NCBI GenBank assembly: GCA_007244375.1
Contig: SCVW01000046.1
Location: 62,001-126,000 of the forward strand
Direction of reading: 5' to 3'
Origin: Smithella sp.
GTDB taxonomy: Bacteria > Desulfobacterota > Syntrophia > Syntrophales > Smithellaceae
DNA: 64,000 bases
In this document: positions 25,953 through 34,256 of the stretch, one piece after another
How the letters are laid out: each line of letters starts with the position of its first letter
How positions within the stretch are numbered: position 1 is the first letter of the stretch
Made by a program: the position numbers and the translations under genes
Notes under the pieces: model-generated
Seen by the model: only the letters and a program-made list of their open reading frames with translations
Told to the model about the DNA's origin: nothing
The model's database searches: none

Positions 25953-26111
25953 ATGAAAAAAGATAAACAGTGGCAGAAACCGGATGTCCGTGTAATGAAG
26001 CAAAGAAATACAAATAAAGTTATTGCATCATCACTTAAGGGACAAGTACGCTATAGTACCGGAATCGGACCAACACCTCCGGTACCTCCTATTTATTATC
26101 CGGAATCATAA
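25953..26111 (+). CDS. Candidate RiPP precursor peptide
   Basis: A 52-residue ORF with a GGGAGGA ribosome site. The N-terminal part is charged with a WQKPDVRVM motif, an aromatic-x-x-Pro pattern typical of leaders bound by PqqD-type domains. The last 19 residues (YSTGIGPTPPVPPIYYPES) have a quite different Pro/Tyr/Gly-rich composition and would be the core. It is followed by a hairpin, a PqqD gene and a radical SAM gene. There is no Cys, so lanthipeptide or sactipeptide chemistry is excluded; Tyr, Pro, Ser or Thr would be the targets. Precursor status is inferred from size, composition and context. Confidence 0.72.
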   Translation: MKKDKQWQKPDVRVMKQRNTNKVIASSLKGQVRYSTGIGPTPPVPPIYYPES

Positions 26112-26162
26112 TAGAAGATTCAAGGAATCGGATTTAAAAGAATAAATTTTATATTTGTATAT

Positions 26163-26184
26163 ACGCTATAGAGCGATATAGCGT
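26163..26184 (+). promoter_or_regulatory. Stem-loop between precursor and PqqD gene
   Basis: Perfect 8-bp stem ACGCTATA / TATAGCGT with loop GAGCGA, 52 nt after the precursor stop and ~90 nt before the PqqD ATG. It could be an attenuator or processing site that keeps precursor mRNA in excess over the enzyme genes. Confidence 0.5.
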
Positions 26185-26272
26185 GCAGGTGGGGTTTGTT
26201 TTGTCCGATCCGATGGTAATCGGTAATGATATTTAGGCCGAAGCTAATACTTATTTATTCCAGAGATTTTTT

Positions 26273-26584
26273 ATGAAAACAAAAATCAACATGGATGCCG
26301 TATATATGGCGTCTAGTAATGTAGTGGTACGTGAAGTGGAAGGCGAGATGATCATTATCCCTTTTTCGTTCGGTGTTGACGATACTGAAAACGAACCGTA
26401 TTTCCTCAATGCGACTGGAAAAGTAATCTGGCAGCGATTGAATAGACGAAAAAAACTGAAGGATATCGTGAAAAATATTGCTGCTGAATTTAAGACACCT
26501 GTAAAAGTTATTGAAAAAGACGTTGTCGGGTTTGTGGAAAACCTTCTGATAAAAAATATGCTCGTTAAGGTTTCAAAAACTTAA
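26273..26584 (+). CDS. PqqD-family peptide chaperone (RRE fold)
   Basis: 103 residues. The PqqD fold is seen as NVVVREVEGEMIIIPFSFGV, EPYFLNATGKVIWQRLNRRK and the helices KDIVKNIAAEF and VVGFVENLLIKNMLV. PqqD proteins deliver the precursor leader to a radical SAM partner. It lies 17 bp before a radical SAM gene and 161 bp after the candidate precursor, the standard order for such systems. Confidence 0.85.
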   Translation: MKTKINMDAVYMASSNVVVREVEGEMIIIPFSFGVDDTENEPYFLNATGKVIWQRLNRRKKLKDIVKNIAAEFKTPVKVIEKDVVGFVENLLIKNMLVKVSKT

Positions 26585-26601
26585 TTACCTAAGTTACCAA
26601 T

Positions 26602-28071
26602 ATGATAAATAAGCAAGTTGATATTAAGGATACCCGCGAAATTACCGGCTGGTCTTATTACGAGATGAAATGGCTGACAGAAGACCAGGCCAGGGAAGCA
26701 AACCAAAAAAGAGATGAACTTTTGCAATCTATAGCCGGCAGGGCAAAAAGTAATTTTCTGGGAAACAAAATAGGGCCCGGGGAATTATCGCCCGGTTGTA
26801 TGAATTGTGGAGGGGGAACATGGTCTTGTATTTTTATTAATTGCTTGTGTACAGCCAATTGCTTTTACTGTCCTCAGGATAGAAAAAATAAAAAAGACAT
26901 GCTGCCAAATGAATCAGGGCTTACTTTTGACAATCCGGACGACTATGTTGATTATCTGGAAAAGTTCAAATTTAAAGGAGCCAGTTTTTCCGGGGGAGAA
27001 CCGCTTTTAAAGTATGAAAAAGTGCTGACTTATACCAGAAAAATCAGAGAAAGATTCGGAGAAGAATTTTATATATGGTTGTATACAAACGGTGACTTGG
27101 TTAATAAAGAAAAATTAAAAGCCTTGAAGGAAGCCGGTCTTAATGAGATACGTTTTGACATTGCTGCCAGAAATTATGACTTAAAAGCCGTAAAAATGGC
27201 TATAGGTGTTATTGATACAGTTACGGTTGAGATTCCCGCTATTCCGGAAGATTATGAAATGCTGAAAAAAAGTCTGCCACGAATGAAAGCGATAGGCGTT
27301 GCGCATTTAAATTTGCATCAATTATTTGCCAATCAATACTGCTATAAGCAATATATTGATCGCCGGTATACATTTTTGCATCAGCCCAATATACCGGTTC
27401 TGGAATCGGAAATGACCGCGTTACGGATTATCAAATATGCCGTCGATAAGAACATCGGCTTGCCTATTAATTATTGTTGCTCGATTTATAAACACAGATT
27501 TCAGCAGAAAGGATACAGGAAAAGATTCGGGTCTTTTATTAAAGAGCAATACGAAGTATCGACGGAATCGGAATTCATCAGAAGGCTGGCTATTGAGGAC
27601 AAACCGGTAAAAATAAAAAAACTTGTGGAGATATTTAAATGTAATAAATGCGATGATAGGTTATGGTCAGTAAATAACAACAGTTCAGAATTGTTTATCC
27701 ATCATTCGCTTCTCAAGTATATTGATGTTAATAATCACGACTTGATTGTAACTTATTTTGCGCCGCAGTTGAGATCAGTTGGTGGTGATGAAAATGAAAA
27801 CAGCAAAATAATCGCATTAAATTCCCGCCGGAATGTTTTTATTGAAAGAAAATTTGTGCATGAAACGAAAATAACAAATCCTGTGGTCATAAAAAGTTTT
27901 CAAGAATTGTTTATTAAAAAAATGAATAACGGTGATGTTTTTAACAGATTCTATCGGGATTATGAATTAAAAACAAAAGCCGACATAGATGAGATGATGA
28001 TTCAAAAAGACCGGCTTGATTATTTGAAATCATGGGAATTTATCGGAAGAGGTCTTTATAAAATTTACTGA
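26602..28071 (+). CDS. Radical SAM protein, candidate peptide-modifying enzyme
   Basis: 489 residues. The SAM cluster motif CTANCFYC (residues 83-90, CxxxCxxC) is unusually preceded by four more cysteines (C66, C69, C76, C81 in SPGCMNCGGGTWSCIFINC). SGGEPLLKYE is the conserved GGE strand. Further Cys occur in NYCCSIYKHRF (residue ~293) and FKCNKCDDRLW (~345), which may ligate auxiliary clusters. The extreme N-terminus is DTREITGWSYYEMKWLTEDQ. Not a recognised named RiPP maturase. With PqqD and the small peptide upstream it probably modifies Tyr or Pro residues of the core; the ATP-grasp gene follows by 12 bp. Confidence 0.85.
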   Translation: MINKQVDIKDTREITGWSYYEMKWLTEDQAREANQKRDELLQSIAGRAKSNFLGNKIGPGELSPGCMNCGGGTWSCIFINCLCTANCFYCPQDRKNKKDMLPNESGLTFDNPDDYVDYLEKFKFKGASFSGGEPLLKYEKVLTYTRKIRERFGEEFYIWLYTNGDLVNKEKLKALKEAGLNEIRFDIAARNYDLKAVKMAIGVIDTVTVEIPAIPEDYEMLKKSLPRMKAIGVAHLNLHQLFANQYCYKQYIDRRYTFLHQPNIPVLESEMTALRIIKYAVDKNIGLPINYCCSIYKHRFQQKGYRKRFGSFIKEQYEVSTESEFIRRLAIEDKPVKIKKLVEIFKCNKCDDRLWSVNNNSSELFIHHSLLKYIDVNNHDLIVTYFAPQLRSVGGDENENSKIIALNSRRNVFIERKFVHETKITNPVVIKSFQELFIKKMNNGDVFNRFYRDYELKTKADIDEMMIQKDRLDYLKSWEFIGRGLYKIY

Positions 28072-28083
28072 TCAAACTGATTA

Positions 28084-28968
28084 ATGCAGTTAAACATTTG
28101 TATGCAAAGAAATAAATTGTTCTTTATTCTCGCCGGAAGTTTTTTAGTCCGAAATTTACCTGATAAGGTATATCTTTCATTATTATACAAAAGAAAAATG
28201 GGCAAACGCCTTGACTTACGCCCCCCCCGCACCTTTACCGAAAAAATTCAGTGGCTCAAATTAAATTATCGGTTTGACATTATGACGCAATGTTCGGATA
28301 AATACGAAGTGCGAAAATTTGTCGAAGACAAAATCGGACCGGAGTTATTGAAAAAGTTATATGGTGTTTATGAAAAGGTGGAGGACATTGATATCGATGC
28401 TTTTCCGGAGGCTTTTGTATTAAAAATCAATCACGGCAGCGGTCAAAATATATTCTGCAAAAAAAAATCGGAACTGGACTGGAATTACTCCCGAAATCTT
28501 CTTAAAAAATATCTTAAAACCAATCATTACTTTGCATTCAGAGAATGGGGATACAAAAATGTTGCCCCCCGTGTTATCTGTGAGGAACATCTGACAAAAA
28601 ATGGTGAAACTCTTTATGAATACGGCTTTTATTGCTATGACGGCGTTGCGCGTGTTGTAGAAATAAATGAGTACACTCCCGGATTAAAAAGAGTGAATAT
28701 GTTCGACCTCGATTTGAATCTTTTAGAAAATAAATATAGTGAGCCTCCCTTACCTCGACCGGTTAAAAAACCACCGCAGTTTGAGCGAATGATTGAATAT
28801 GCCGCCATATTATCCAGCGGATTTCCTTTTGTCCGGGTGGATTTTATTTGCGTTAACAACAGGATATACTTCGGTGAAATGACTTTTTATCCTCTTGGCG
28901 GATTAGCAAGACTTGATCCTCAATCGTTTGATTCTTATCTAGGCTCATTTTTTAAGCTTCCCGTTTAA
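28084..28968 (+). CDS. TupA-like ATP-grasp protein
   Basis: 294 residues. It matches the TupA-like ATP-grasp group: KRLDLRPPRTFTEKIQWLKL, SDKYEVRKFVEDKIG, FVLKINHGSGQNIFC, and VRVDFICVNNRIYFGEMTFY with the terminal Glu of the metal site. TupA-like proteins often sit in polysaccharide loci and are thought to attach amino acids or peptides to glycans. A basic hydrophobic N-terminus suggests membrane proximity. It closes the tightly packed GT8-peptide-PqqD-SAM run. Confidence 0.85.
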   Translation: MQLNICMQRNKLFFILAGSFLVRNLPDKVYLSLLYKRKMGKRLDLRPPRTFTEKIQWLKLNYRFDIMTQCSDKYEVRKFVEDKIGPELLKKLYGVYEKVEDIDIDAFPEAFVLKINHGSGQNIFCKKKSELDWNYSRNLLKKYLKTNHYFAFREWGYKNVAPRVICEEHLTKNGETLYEYGFYCYDGVARVVEINEYTPGLKRVNMFDLDLNLLENKYSEPPLPRPVKKPPQFERMIEYAAILSSGFPFVRVDFICVNNRIYFGEMTFYPLGGLARLDPQSFDSYLGSFFKLPV

Positions 28969-29077
28969 TATCAAATGCTTAATCGTTACTATATGTGAAA
29001 TTTGGTGATATTATTTGCAAAACACTGTATAAAAACAAATGAAAAAATTTTCGTATTTTCTTTCATAGGTAAAGATC

Positions 29078-29764
29078 ATGACCTTAATCGAAATGAAAAA
29101 TATAACCAAGGACTATCATCTCGGTGAGACGGTAGTCCACGCGTTGAGAGGAATCGACCTGCAAATAGATAAAAAAGAGTTTGTGGCTATATGGGGGCCG
29201 TCAGGCTCCGGGAAAACAACTCTTCTGAATCTGATCAGCGCCATTGATGAGCCTACTTTGGGGAAATTGAGAATAGCCGGTAAAGATGTGCAGCTGTTAA
29301 CTGATGATGAGAAAAGCGAACATCGCAATCAAACAATCGGATTTATCTTCCAGGGATTTAATCTGGTTCCTGTTCTCACCGCGCTGGAAAATGTGATGCT
29401 GCCCATGCAGATCAAAGGTGCAACGGTGAAAGAGGCCAAAAAGCTGGCACTGGCGCGTCTGGAAGAAGTCGGTTTGAGCGAACTTATCCATAATCGTCCG
29501 GCGAAAATGTCGGGAGGTCAGCAACAGAGAGTTTCCATAGCCAGAGCATTGGTTAATAATCCTTCTGTAGTCATTGCCGATGAGCCCACAGCCAACCTCG
29601 ATTCCGAAACCGCCCGAATGATAATTGAAATCATGCGCGAGCTGAACGAAAAAGACGAAATAACCTTTATTTTTTCCACCCACGATCAGAGACTTCTGGA
29701 TAAGGTCAAACGATTAGTGCGTCTGGAAGACGGAATGATAGTTGATGGAGCTGTAAAGGTATGA
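29078..29764 (+). CDS. ABC transporter ATP-binding protein, LolD/MacB type
   Basis: 228 residues. Walker A GPSGSGKTT, Q-loop FQGFNLVPVLTALENV, signature MSGGQQQRVSIARAL, Walker B VVIADEPTANLD and switch His in FSTHDQ are all intact. The LTALENVMLPM block is typical of LolD/MacB/FtsE-like ATPases that drive mechanotransmission rather than substrate channeling. Stop and start overlap with the FtsX-type permease (ATGATG), so they form one complex. Confidence 0.95.
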   Translation: MTLIEMKNITKDYHLGETVVHALRGIDLQIDKKEFVAIWGPSGSGKTTLLNLISAIDEPTLGKLRIAGKDVQLLTDDEKSEHRNQTIGFIFQGFNLVPVLTALENVMLPMQIKGATVKEAKKLALARLEEVGLSELIHNRPAKMSGGQQQRVSIARALVNNPSVVIADEPTANLDSETARMIIEIMRELNEKDEITFIFSTHDQRLLDKVKRLVRLEDGMIVDGAVKV

Positions 29765-30999
29765 TGAAATGGACGAAACTGGCATTCCGGAATATTTTGA
29801 GAAACAGACGCCGTTCTTTTGTTACGATCATTGCCGTGGGTGTGGGTTTTGCTGCCATTAGTCTGTATTACGGATATATTCATAATGTATATAACGGCCT
29901 CAGAATTATAGCGGTTAGAGGTGAAGGTCTGGGGAATTTAAGAATCAACATGGCCGGCTGGCAGGAAAAAGGAAAGCTTGAACCGGAAAAATATATGTTT
30001 TCCGGTGAAGATACTCAAAAAATTATCAAACTTGTCACAGAAGAAAAAGATGTTATATTGGCTACTCCGCAAATTCAGGTTACCGGTATAGTAACCAATG
30101 GCAGGGTATCTACTGTTTTTATCGCCCAGGGTGTTGTGCCAAAAGATGACAAAATTATTAAAGGGAGATGGATTGAATATTTACCGGTTGTTGGTCAACC
30201 TCTTAGCGATGAAAAACGCTACGGAGTAGAAATAGCCAAAGATCTAAGTAAATATCTTGATTTGACGGCAGGCAAGGACGGAGTTGTCATGGCGCCGACA
30301 ATAAGCGGCCAAATGAATGCTCTGGATGTACAAATTAACGGGGTTTATGATACCGGTAATGATTTTTCCAACGACAAGTTTATGCGGTTTAATTATTACT
30401 ATGCTCAGTCTTTGTTGGATACTCAATCGGCGGAAAGAATTGTAGTTTTGCTTAAAGATTGGGAGGAAACCGAAAGTATGCGGACGCTGCTTCTTAAAAA
30501 ATTAAAGGCGGCAGGTATAAATTGCGAAATCAGGACATGGAAAGAGCTTTCCCTGTCTTTTTCCAAACAAAAGGCTTTCCTGGATACGATGTTTATGTTT
30601 CTTTTCTCCATTGTTCTGGTGATAGTGTTGATGACTACGGTTAATACGATGGGCATGGCTATCCTGGAAAGAACCAGAGAAATTGGCACTCTGCGGGCTT
30701 TAGGTTTAAAACGCAGAGGCATTTCCGTTCTTTTTGCTCTGGAAGGAGCTATTCTGGGATTTTTCGGCAGTCTAACGGGCATTGTGTTGCATACTATTGC
30801 GTGGACCATTATAAAAGTTTATCCGCCCCGATATATTCCTCCGGGATTTTCATCGCCGGTGAGAATGTTCGTGGATATGGTGCCGCTAATGCTGGTTGTT
30901 TTATTATTGAGTATGGTTTTGCTATCCATGATTGCAGCGATAATTCCAGCAAGACGTGCGGCAAGACAAAATATTGTAGATGCGCTGGGACATGTTTGA
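29761..30999 (+). CDS. FtsX/LolE-type ABC permease
   Basis: 412 residues, four membrane helices: one near the N-terminus (FVTIIAVGVGFAAISLYYG) and three at the C-terminus around TREIGTLRALGLKRRGI, with a ~230-residue periplasmic domain between. ERTREIGTLRALG is the conserved FtsX-like coupling motif and the end PARRAARQNIVDALGHV is typical of LolC/LolE/MacB permeases. It should pair with the ATPase upstream and hand a lipid-modified or hydrophobic substrate to the LolA-like protein downstream (inference). Confidence 0.92.
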   Translation: MMKWTKLAFRNILRNRRRSFVTIIAVGVGFAAISLYYGYIHNVYNGLRIIAVRGEGLGNLRINMAGWQEKGKLEPEKYMFSGEDTQKIIKLVTEEKDVILATPQIQVTGIVTNGRVSTVFIAQGVVPKDDKIIKGRWIEYLPVVGQPLSDEKRYGVEIAKDLSKYLDLTAGKDGVVMAPTISGQMNALDVQINGVYDTGNDFSNDKFMRFNYYYAQSLLDTQSAERIVVLLKDWEETESMRTLLLKKLKAAGINCEIRTWKELSLSFSKQKAFLDTMFMFLFSIVLVIVLMTTVNTMGMAILERTREIGTLRALGLKRRGISVLFALEGAILGFFGSLTGIVLHTIAWTIIKVYPPRYIPPGFSSPVRMFVDMVPLMLVVLLLSMVLLSMIAAIIPARRAARQNIVDALGHV

Positions 31000-31041
31000 T
31001 ACCATTTAGCTGTACTAGGCTAACTTAATAAAATATTTTTC

Positions 31042-31818
31042 ATGGGAAAAATGATGAATAAAAAATTTGAGAAGCTATCTTTTATCGTGTTTGGTTTTAT
31101 TTTAAGTTCCTTTCTTAGTTGTTTTGTGTCAACAGCTCAGGCACAGATGAGTTCCAAAGAAATGTTGCACAAGGCTGATGAGGCCCGTGGCAACGCAGAA
31201 GGAATCCAATGGTATATTTATATGGATTCCGTTGAAAACGGACGACAACAATATAGAAGATTGCAGGTAGCCGCCAGAGGTTATAATTCTCTTGCCGATA
31301 CATTGGCACCGGCTAATGTAAAAGGACAGAAACTTTTAATGCATGACCGTAATATGTGGTTTGCCAAACCGGAACTTTCCAAAGCGGTTCCGATATCGCC
31401 GCGGCAAAAACTTATGGGTACCGCCGCAAATGGAGATATTGCTTCTACTAATTATGCGGGTGACTATAAAATTGTGAACACTGAAGACGGTCAGTATAAC
31501 AATGAAGTATGCGTGGTAATGGATTTACAGGCTATTGATAGCAGAGCAACTTATGACCGGATAAGATACTGGGTATCGAAAGAACGTATTGTTGGCGTTA
31601 AAGCCGAATTCTACACCGTTTCCGGCAAAATGTTTAAAACTGCAACGTTTGAATACAAAAACAGCGTTACTATAAATGGAAAGCCGCGTGGTTTTATTTC
31701 CAAGATGACAATCAACAGCGCGATAATAAAAGATGATGTTACGGTTATTAAATATAGTAAACCTGTACTGAAAAAAGTCCCTGATGCTGTGTTTAATCTT
31801 AACCTTCTTACAAAATAG
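31042..31818 (+). CDS. Outer membrane lipoprotein-sorting (LolA-like) periplasmic protein
   Basis: 258 residues. Signal peptide (FIVFGFILSSFLSCF, cleavage after AQA). The mature part has the pattern of 'outer membrane lipoprotein-sorting proteins' found beside LolE-type permeases: MLHKADEARG, LMHDRNMWFAKPELSKAVPI, GDIASTNYAGDYKI, VVMDLQAID, RIRYWVSKERIVGVKAEFY. It probably carries a hydrophobic cargo across the periplasm. It follows the permease by 42 bp. Confidence 0.82.
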   Translation: MGKMMNKKFEKLSFIVFGFILSSFLSCFVSTAQAQMSSKEMLHKADEARGNAEGIQWYIYMDSVENGRQQYRRLQVAARGYNSLADTLAPANVKGQKLLMHDRNMWFAKPELSKAVPISPRQKLMGTAANGDIASTNYAGDYKIVNTEDGQYNNEVCVVMDLQAIDSRATYDRIRYWVSKERIVGVKAEFYTVSGKMFKTATFEYKNSVTINGKPRGFISKMTINSAIIKDDVTVIKYSKPVLKKVPDAVFNLNLLTK

Positions 31819-31828
31819 GAACTGTTTT

Positions 31829-33346
31829 ATGAAAAAAGATAAGAACCCTGGAATTATTTACGCAATTATTCTTCTTTTTATATATTGTCTCTTTTGGATG
31901 CCGGCTATAACCTTCGCGGAGCAGACTCCCCTGGAAAAAAATGCTTCGGAAAATGCAGACAGTGCTCAGATGGAAAAGACAACTCCGGAAAGAACTTCCG
32001 GTGAACAAATTGGTAAGATTCCTCAAAAGGAAACCGTCGGCGATCAGATTAAAAAAAATCTACCGGAAAGTAACCCTGATGACGAATTTACAGGACCGGA
32101 AAGTGAAAATCAAACTCAATTCCAGAAGATTAAAAATTATTTTTCGGCTGATTTACGAATTCTTACGTACGGTATTGTTCAGGAACCGGCTGAAACAAGT
32201 CAGAATCCCGACAATAATTTAATGCAGTATCCTCAGTATATAGTCGTCGCGGAAATAAGGCCTGATTTGCGTTTTGATTCGAAGTTTCTGGAACTTGCTT
32301 TCAAGCCGCGGGCAAAATTCGACTTCAAATCATGGCGGGAAGGAGCGCTGAAATACGAAACTAAATCAGACGATGAGTGGTATGTAAACGAATGGCTGGT
32401 TAGATTAAAAGTATTGGAAAAAATTTTTGCGTCCTACGGCAGAGAGAACTTGCAATGGGGCCCTTCATTTATTTATTCGCCTTCCAATCCTTTCTTCAGT
32501 GATAACGGACGAAGTAATCCATTTATGGAAGTTCCGGGTATGGATTTCGTAAGGCTGATAGTCATACCTCACAGTATATGGACGATTTCTTTTATCGTTA
32601 ACACAGATGAAGGACGCAACACGCTTCTTGGAACGGATCCTTTTAAAACATCTGTTGCCGCAAAAATAGATTTTACAGGAAGAAAGAATTACGCGTCTAT
32701 AATTTTTTCAGATAGAGACTCCAAATTTACAACAGGATTTTTCGGAGGTTGGACTATTTCCGATGCCATACTGCTTTACGGCGAAGGCAGTGTAACACAA
32801 GGAAGTCGTGCTTTGTATCCTGTAAAGGATGCATCTCTTTTGGGAGCTTCCATGCAGAAAATCTATAATGATGATTCGGAAATCAATCCGATTCTTCTGG
32901 CCGGTACGTCTTATACTTTTGCCAACAGCGGCACATTATCTCTGGAATACTTGTATAACGATCTCGGCTATAATAATCAGGAAGCTGACCTTTACTATTT
33001 CTTAAGAAAAAACGCAGCCAATGCTTTTGAAGCAGGCGGTGCTGCAAGTTTACTGGGACAAACTGTCTTATACCAGACAGCTAATCCCGGCCTGAGATTC
33101 TTACGAAGAAATTATGTGATGCTGCAATATAATCAGACAAACATCAGAAATAAATTAGGTATTACATTTCGATGGACGCAAAATATCGATGATGGCTCCG
33201 GTCAATTTTTGGGTCTTTTGTCCTATTCCGTCGGGGAACACTGGGAACTTTTTTCTTCGGGTATAGTGAATGCGGGGCCGGGTGATACGGAATTCGGTTC
33301 TACTCTCAGTTACCAGATAATGTTTGGTATGAAATGGGTTCTTTAG
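31829..33346 (+). CDS. Predicted outer-membrane beta-barrel protein
   Basis: 505 residues. Signal peptide with AITFAEQ cleavage, then a ~70-residue Glu/Lys/Pro-rich linker with repeated PLEKN/TPERTSGEQIG-like units, then alternating strands rich in Tyr/Phe/Trp and Gly, with the terminal residues GMKWVL ending in an aromatic-hydrophobic strand. The pattern fits an outer-membrane beta barrel, resembling partners of LolE-like exporters. It overlaps the LolA-like gene's end by reading closely behind (10 bp) and is probably co-transcribed with the transporter. Confidence 0.75.
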   Translation: MKKDKNPGIIYAIILLFIYCLFWMPAITFAEQTPLEKNASENADSAQMEKTTPERTSGEQIGKIPQKETVGDQIKKNLPESNPDDEFTGPESENQTQFQKIKNYFSADLRILTYGIVQEPAETSQNPDNNLMQYPQYIVVAEIRPDLRFDSKFLELAFKPRAKFDFKSWREGALKYETKSDDEWYVNEWLVRLKVLEKIFASYGRENLQWGPSFIYSPSNPFFSDNGRSNPFMEVPGMDFVRLIVIPHSIWTISFIVNTDEGRNTLLGTDPFKTSVAAKIDFTGRKNYASIIFSDRDSKFTTGFFGGWTISDAILLYGEGSVTQGSRALYPVKDASLLGASMQKIYNDDSEINPILLAGTSYTFANSGTLSLEYLYNDLGYNNQEADLYYFLRKNAANAFEAGGAASLLGQTVLYQTANPGLRFLRRNYVMLQYNQTNIRNKLGITFRWTQNIDDGSGQFLGLLSYSVGEHWELFSSGIVNAGPGDTEFGSTLSYQIMFGMKWVL

Positions 33347-33450
33347 TGTAGTCTTTACAGTTCGGCAAGAAAAGTGATAATGAACACTGCGGAATTTAAC
33401 AGGGCTAAACATATTGCCGTGGCAATAAAAAAATAACATTTTATAAGACA

Positions 33451-34098
33451 GTGTTGGCAACTTTTTTAACTATTTTTGTTTCATCTTTTATAATTGCGCT
33501 TTCCGGTGCGCTGATGCCGGGACCGCTCTTAACTGTTACGATAAGTGAAAGCTCGCAACGCGGTTTTATTGCGGGACCGTTGTTGATTGCCGGTCACGCA
33601 ATTCTGGAACTTATACTTGTTGCTGCCCTTCTTATGGGGTTGGCGCCCTTTTTTCAGATGCCCACTGTTTTTGTCATAAGCGCTCTCGCAGGTGCTTTGA
33701 TTCTCTTCTGGATGGCTTTCGGAATGTTTCGTTCTTTGCCTTCTATGCACTTTTCACTGGAAGTAAACAACACGAGAAGAAACCACCCGATAATCAGCGG
33801 TATATTGATGAGCGTGGCTAATCCTTACTGGGTAATCTGGTGGGCTACAATAGGATTGGGTTATATCCTTTATTCATGGCAGTTTGGGTTCTGGGGCATC
33901 GTTTTTTTCTTTACCGGACATATTCTTGCCGATCTGGGCTGGTATTCTCTTATATCAGCGGCGGTTGCCGGAGGCAGAAGTTTTCTGACTGATAGACTTT
34001 ACAGGGGAATGATTATGGCTTGCGCTGTCTTTCTTATTGTGTTTGCCGGATATTTTGCCTATGCGGGCATTACAAAATTGAATACAATTATTTCCTGA
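33451..34098 (+). CDS. LysE-family translocator
   Basis: 215 residues with six membrane helices. FIIALSGALMPGPLLTVTIS is the conserved first helix with the GPL motif, SSQRGFIAGPLLIAGHAILE the second, and PYWVIWWATIGL the central helix of the LysE/RhtB amino-acid exporter group. It starts with GTG and has a poor ribosome site. Exports amino acids or related small metabolites; substrate unknown. Confidence 0.88.
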   Translation: MLATFLTIFVSSFIIALSGALMPGPLLTVTISESSQRGFIAGPLLIAGHAILELILVAALLMGLAPFFQMPTVFVISALAGALILFWMAFGMFRSLPSMHFSLEVNNTRRNHPIISGILMSVANPYWVIWWATIGLGYILYSWQFGFWGIVFFFTGHILADLGWYSLISAAVAGGRSFLTDRLYRGMIMACAVFLIVFAGYFAYAGITKLNTIIS

Positions 34099-34256
34099 TT
34101 TTACGGTAGCACTATAATCGTTGCTTCAAAAAGCGCGCAAACACGAAAACCGCTGCAAAAAAAATTAAATGATTTTAATTGAAAAGAAATGTATAAATAC
34201 TAAAAAAATAAGTAATATTCTCAATTTTCCGGTTTTAGTTAAAGGAGGATTATTTA

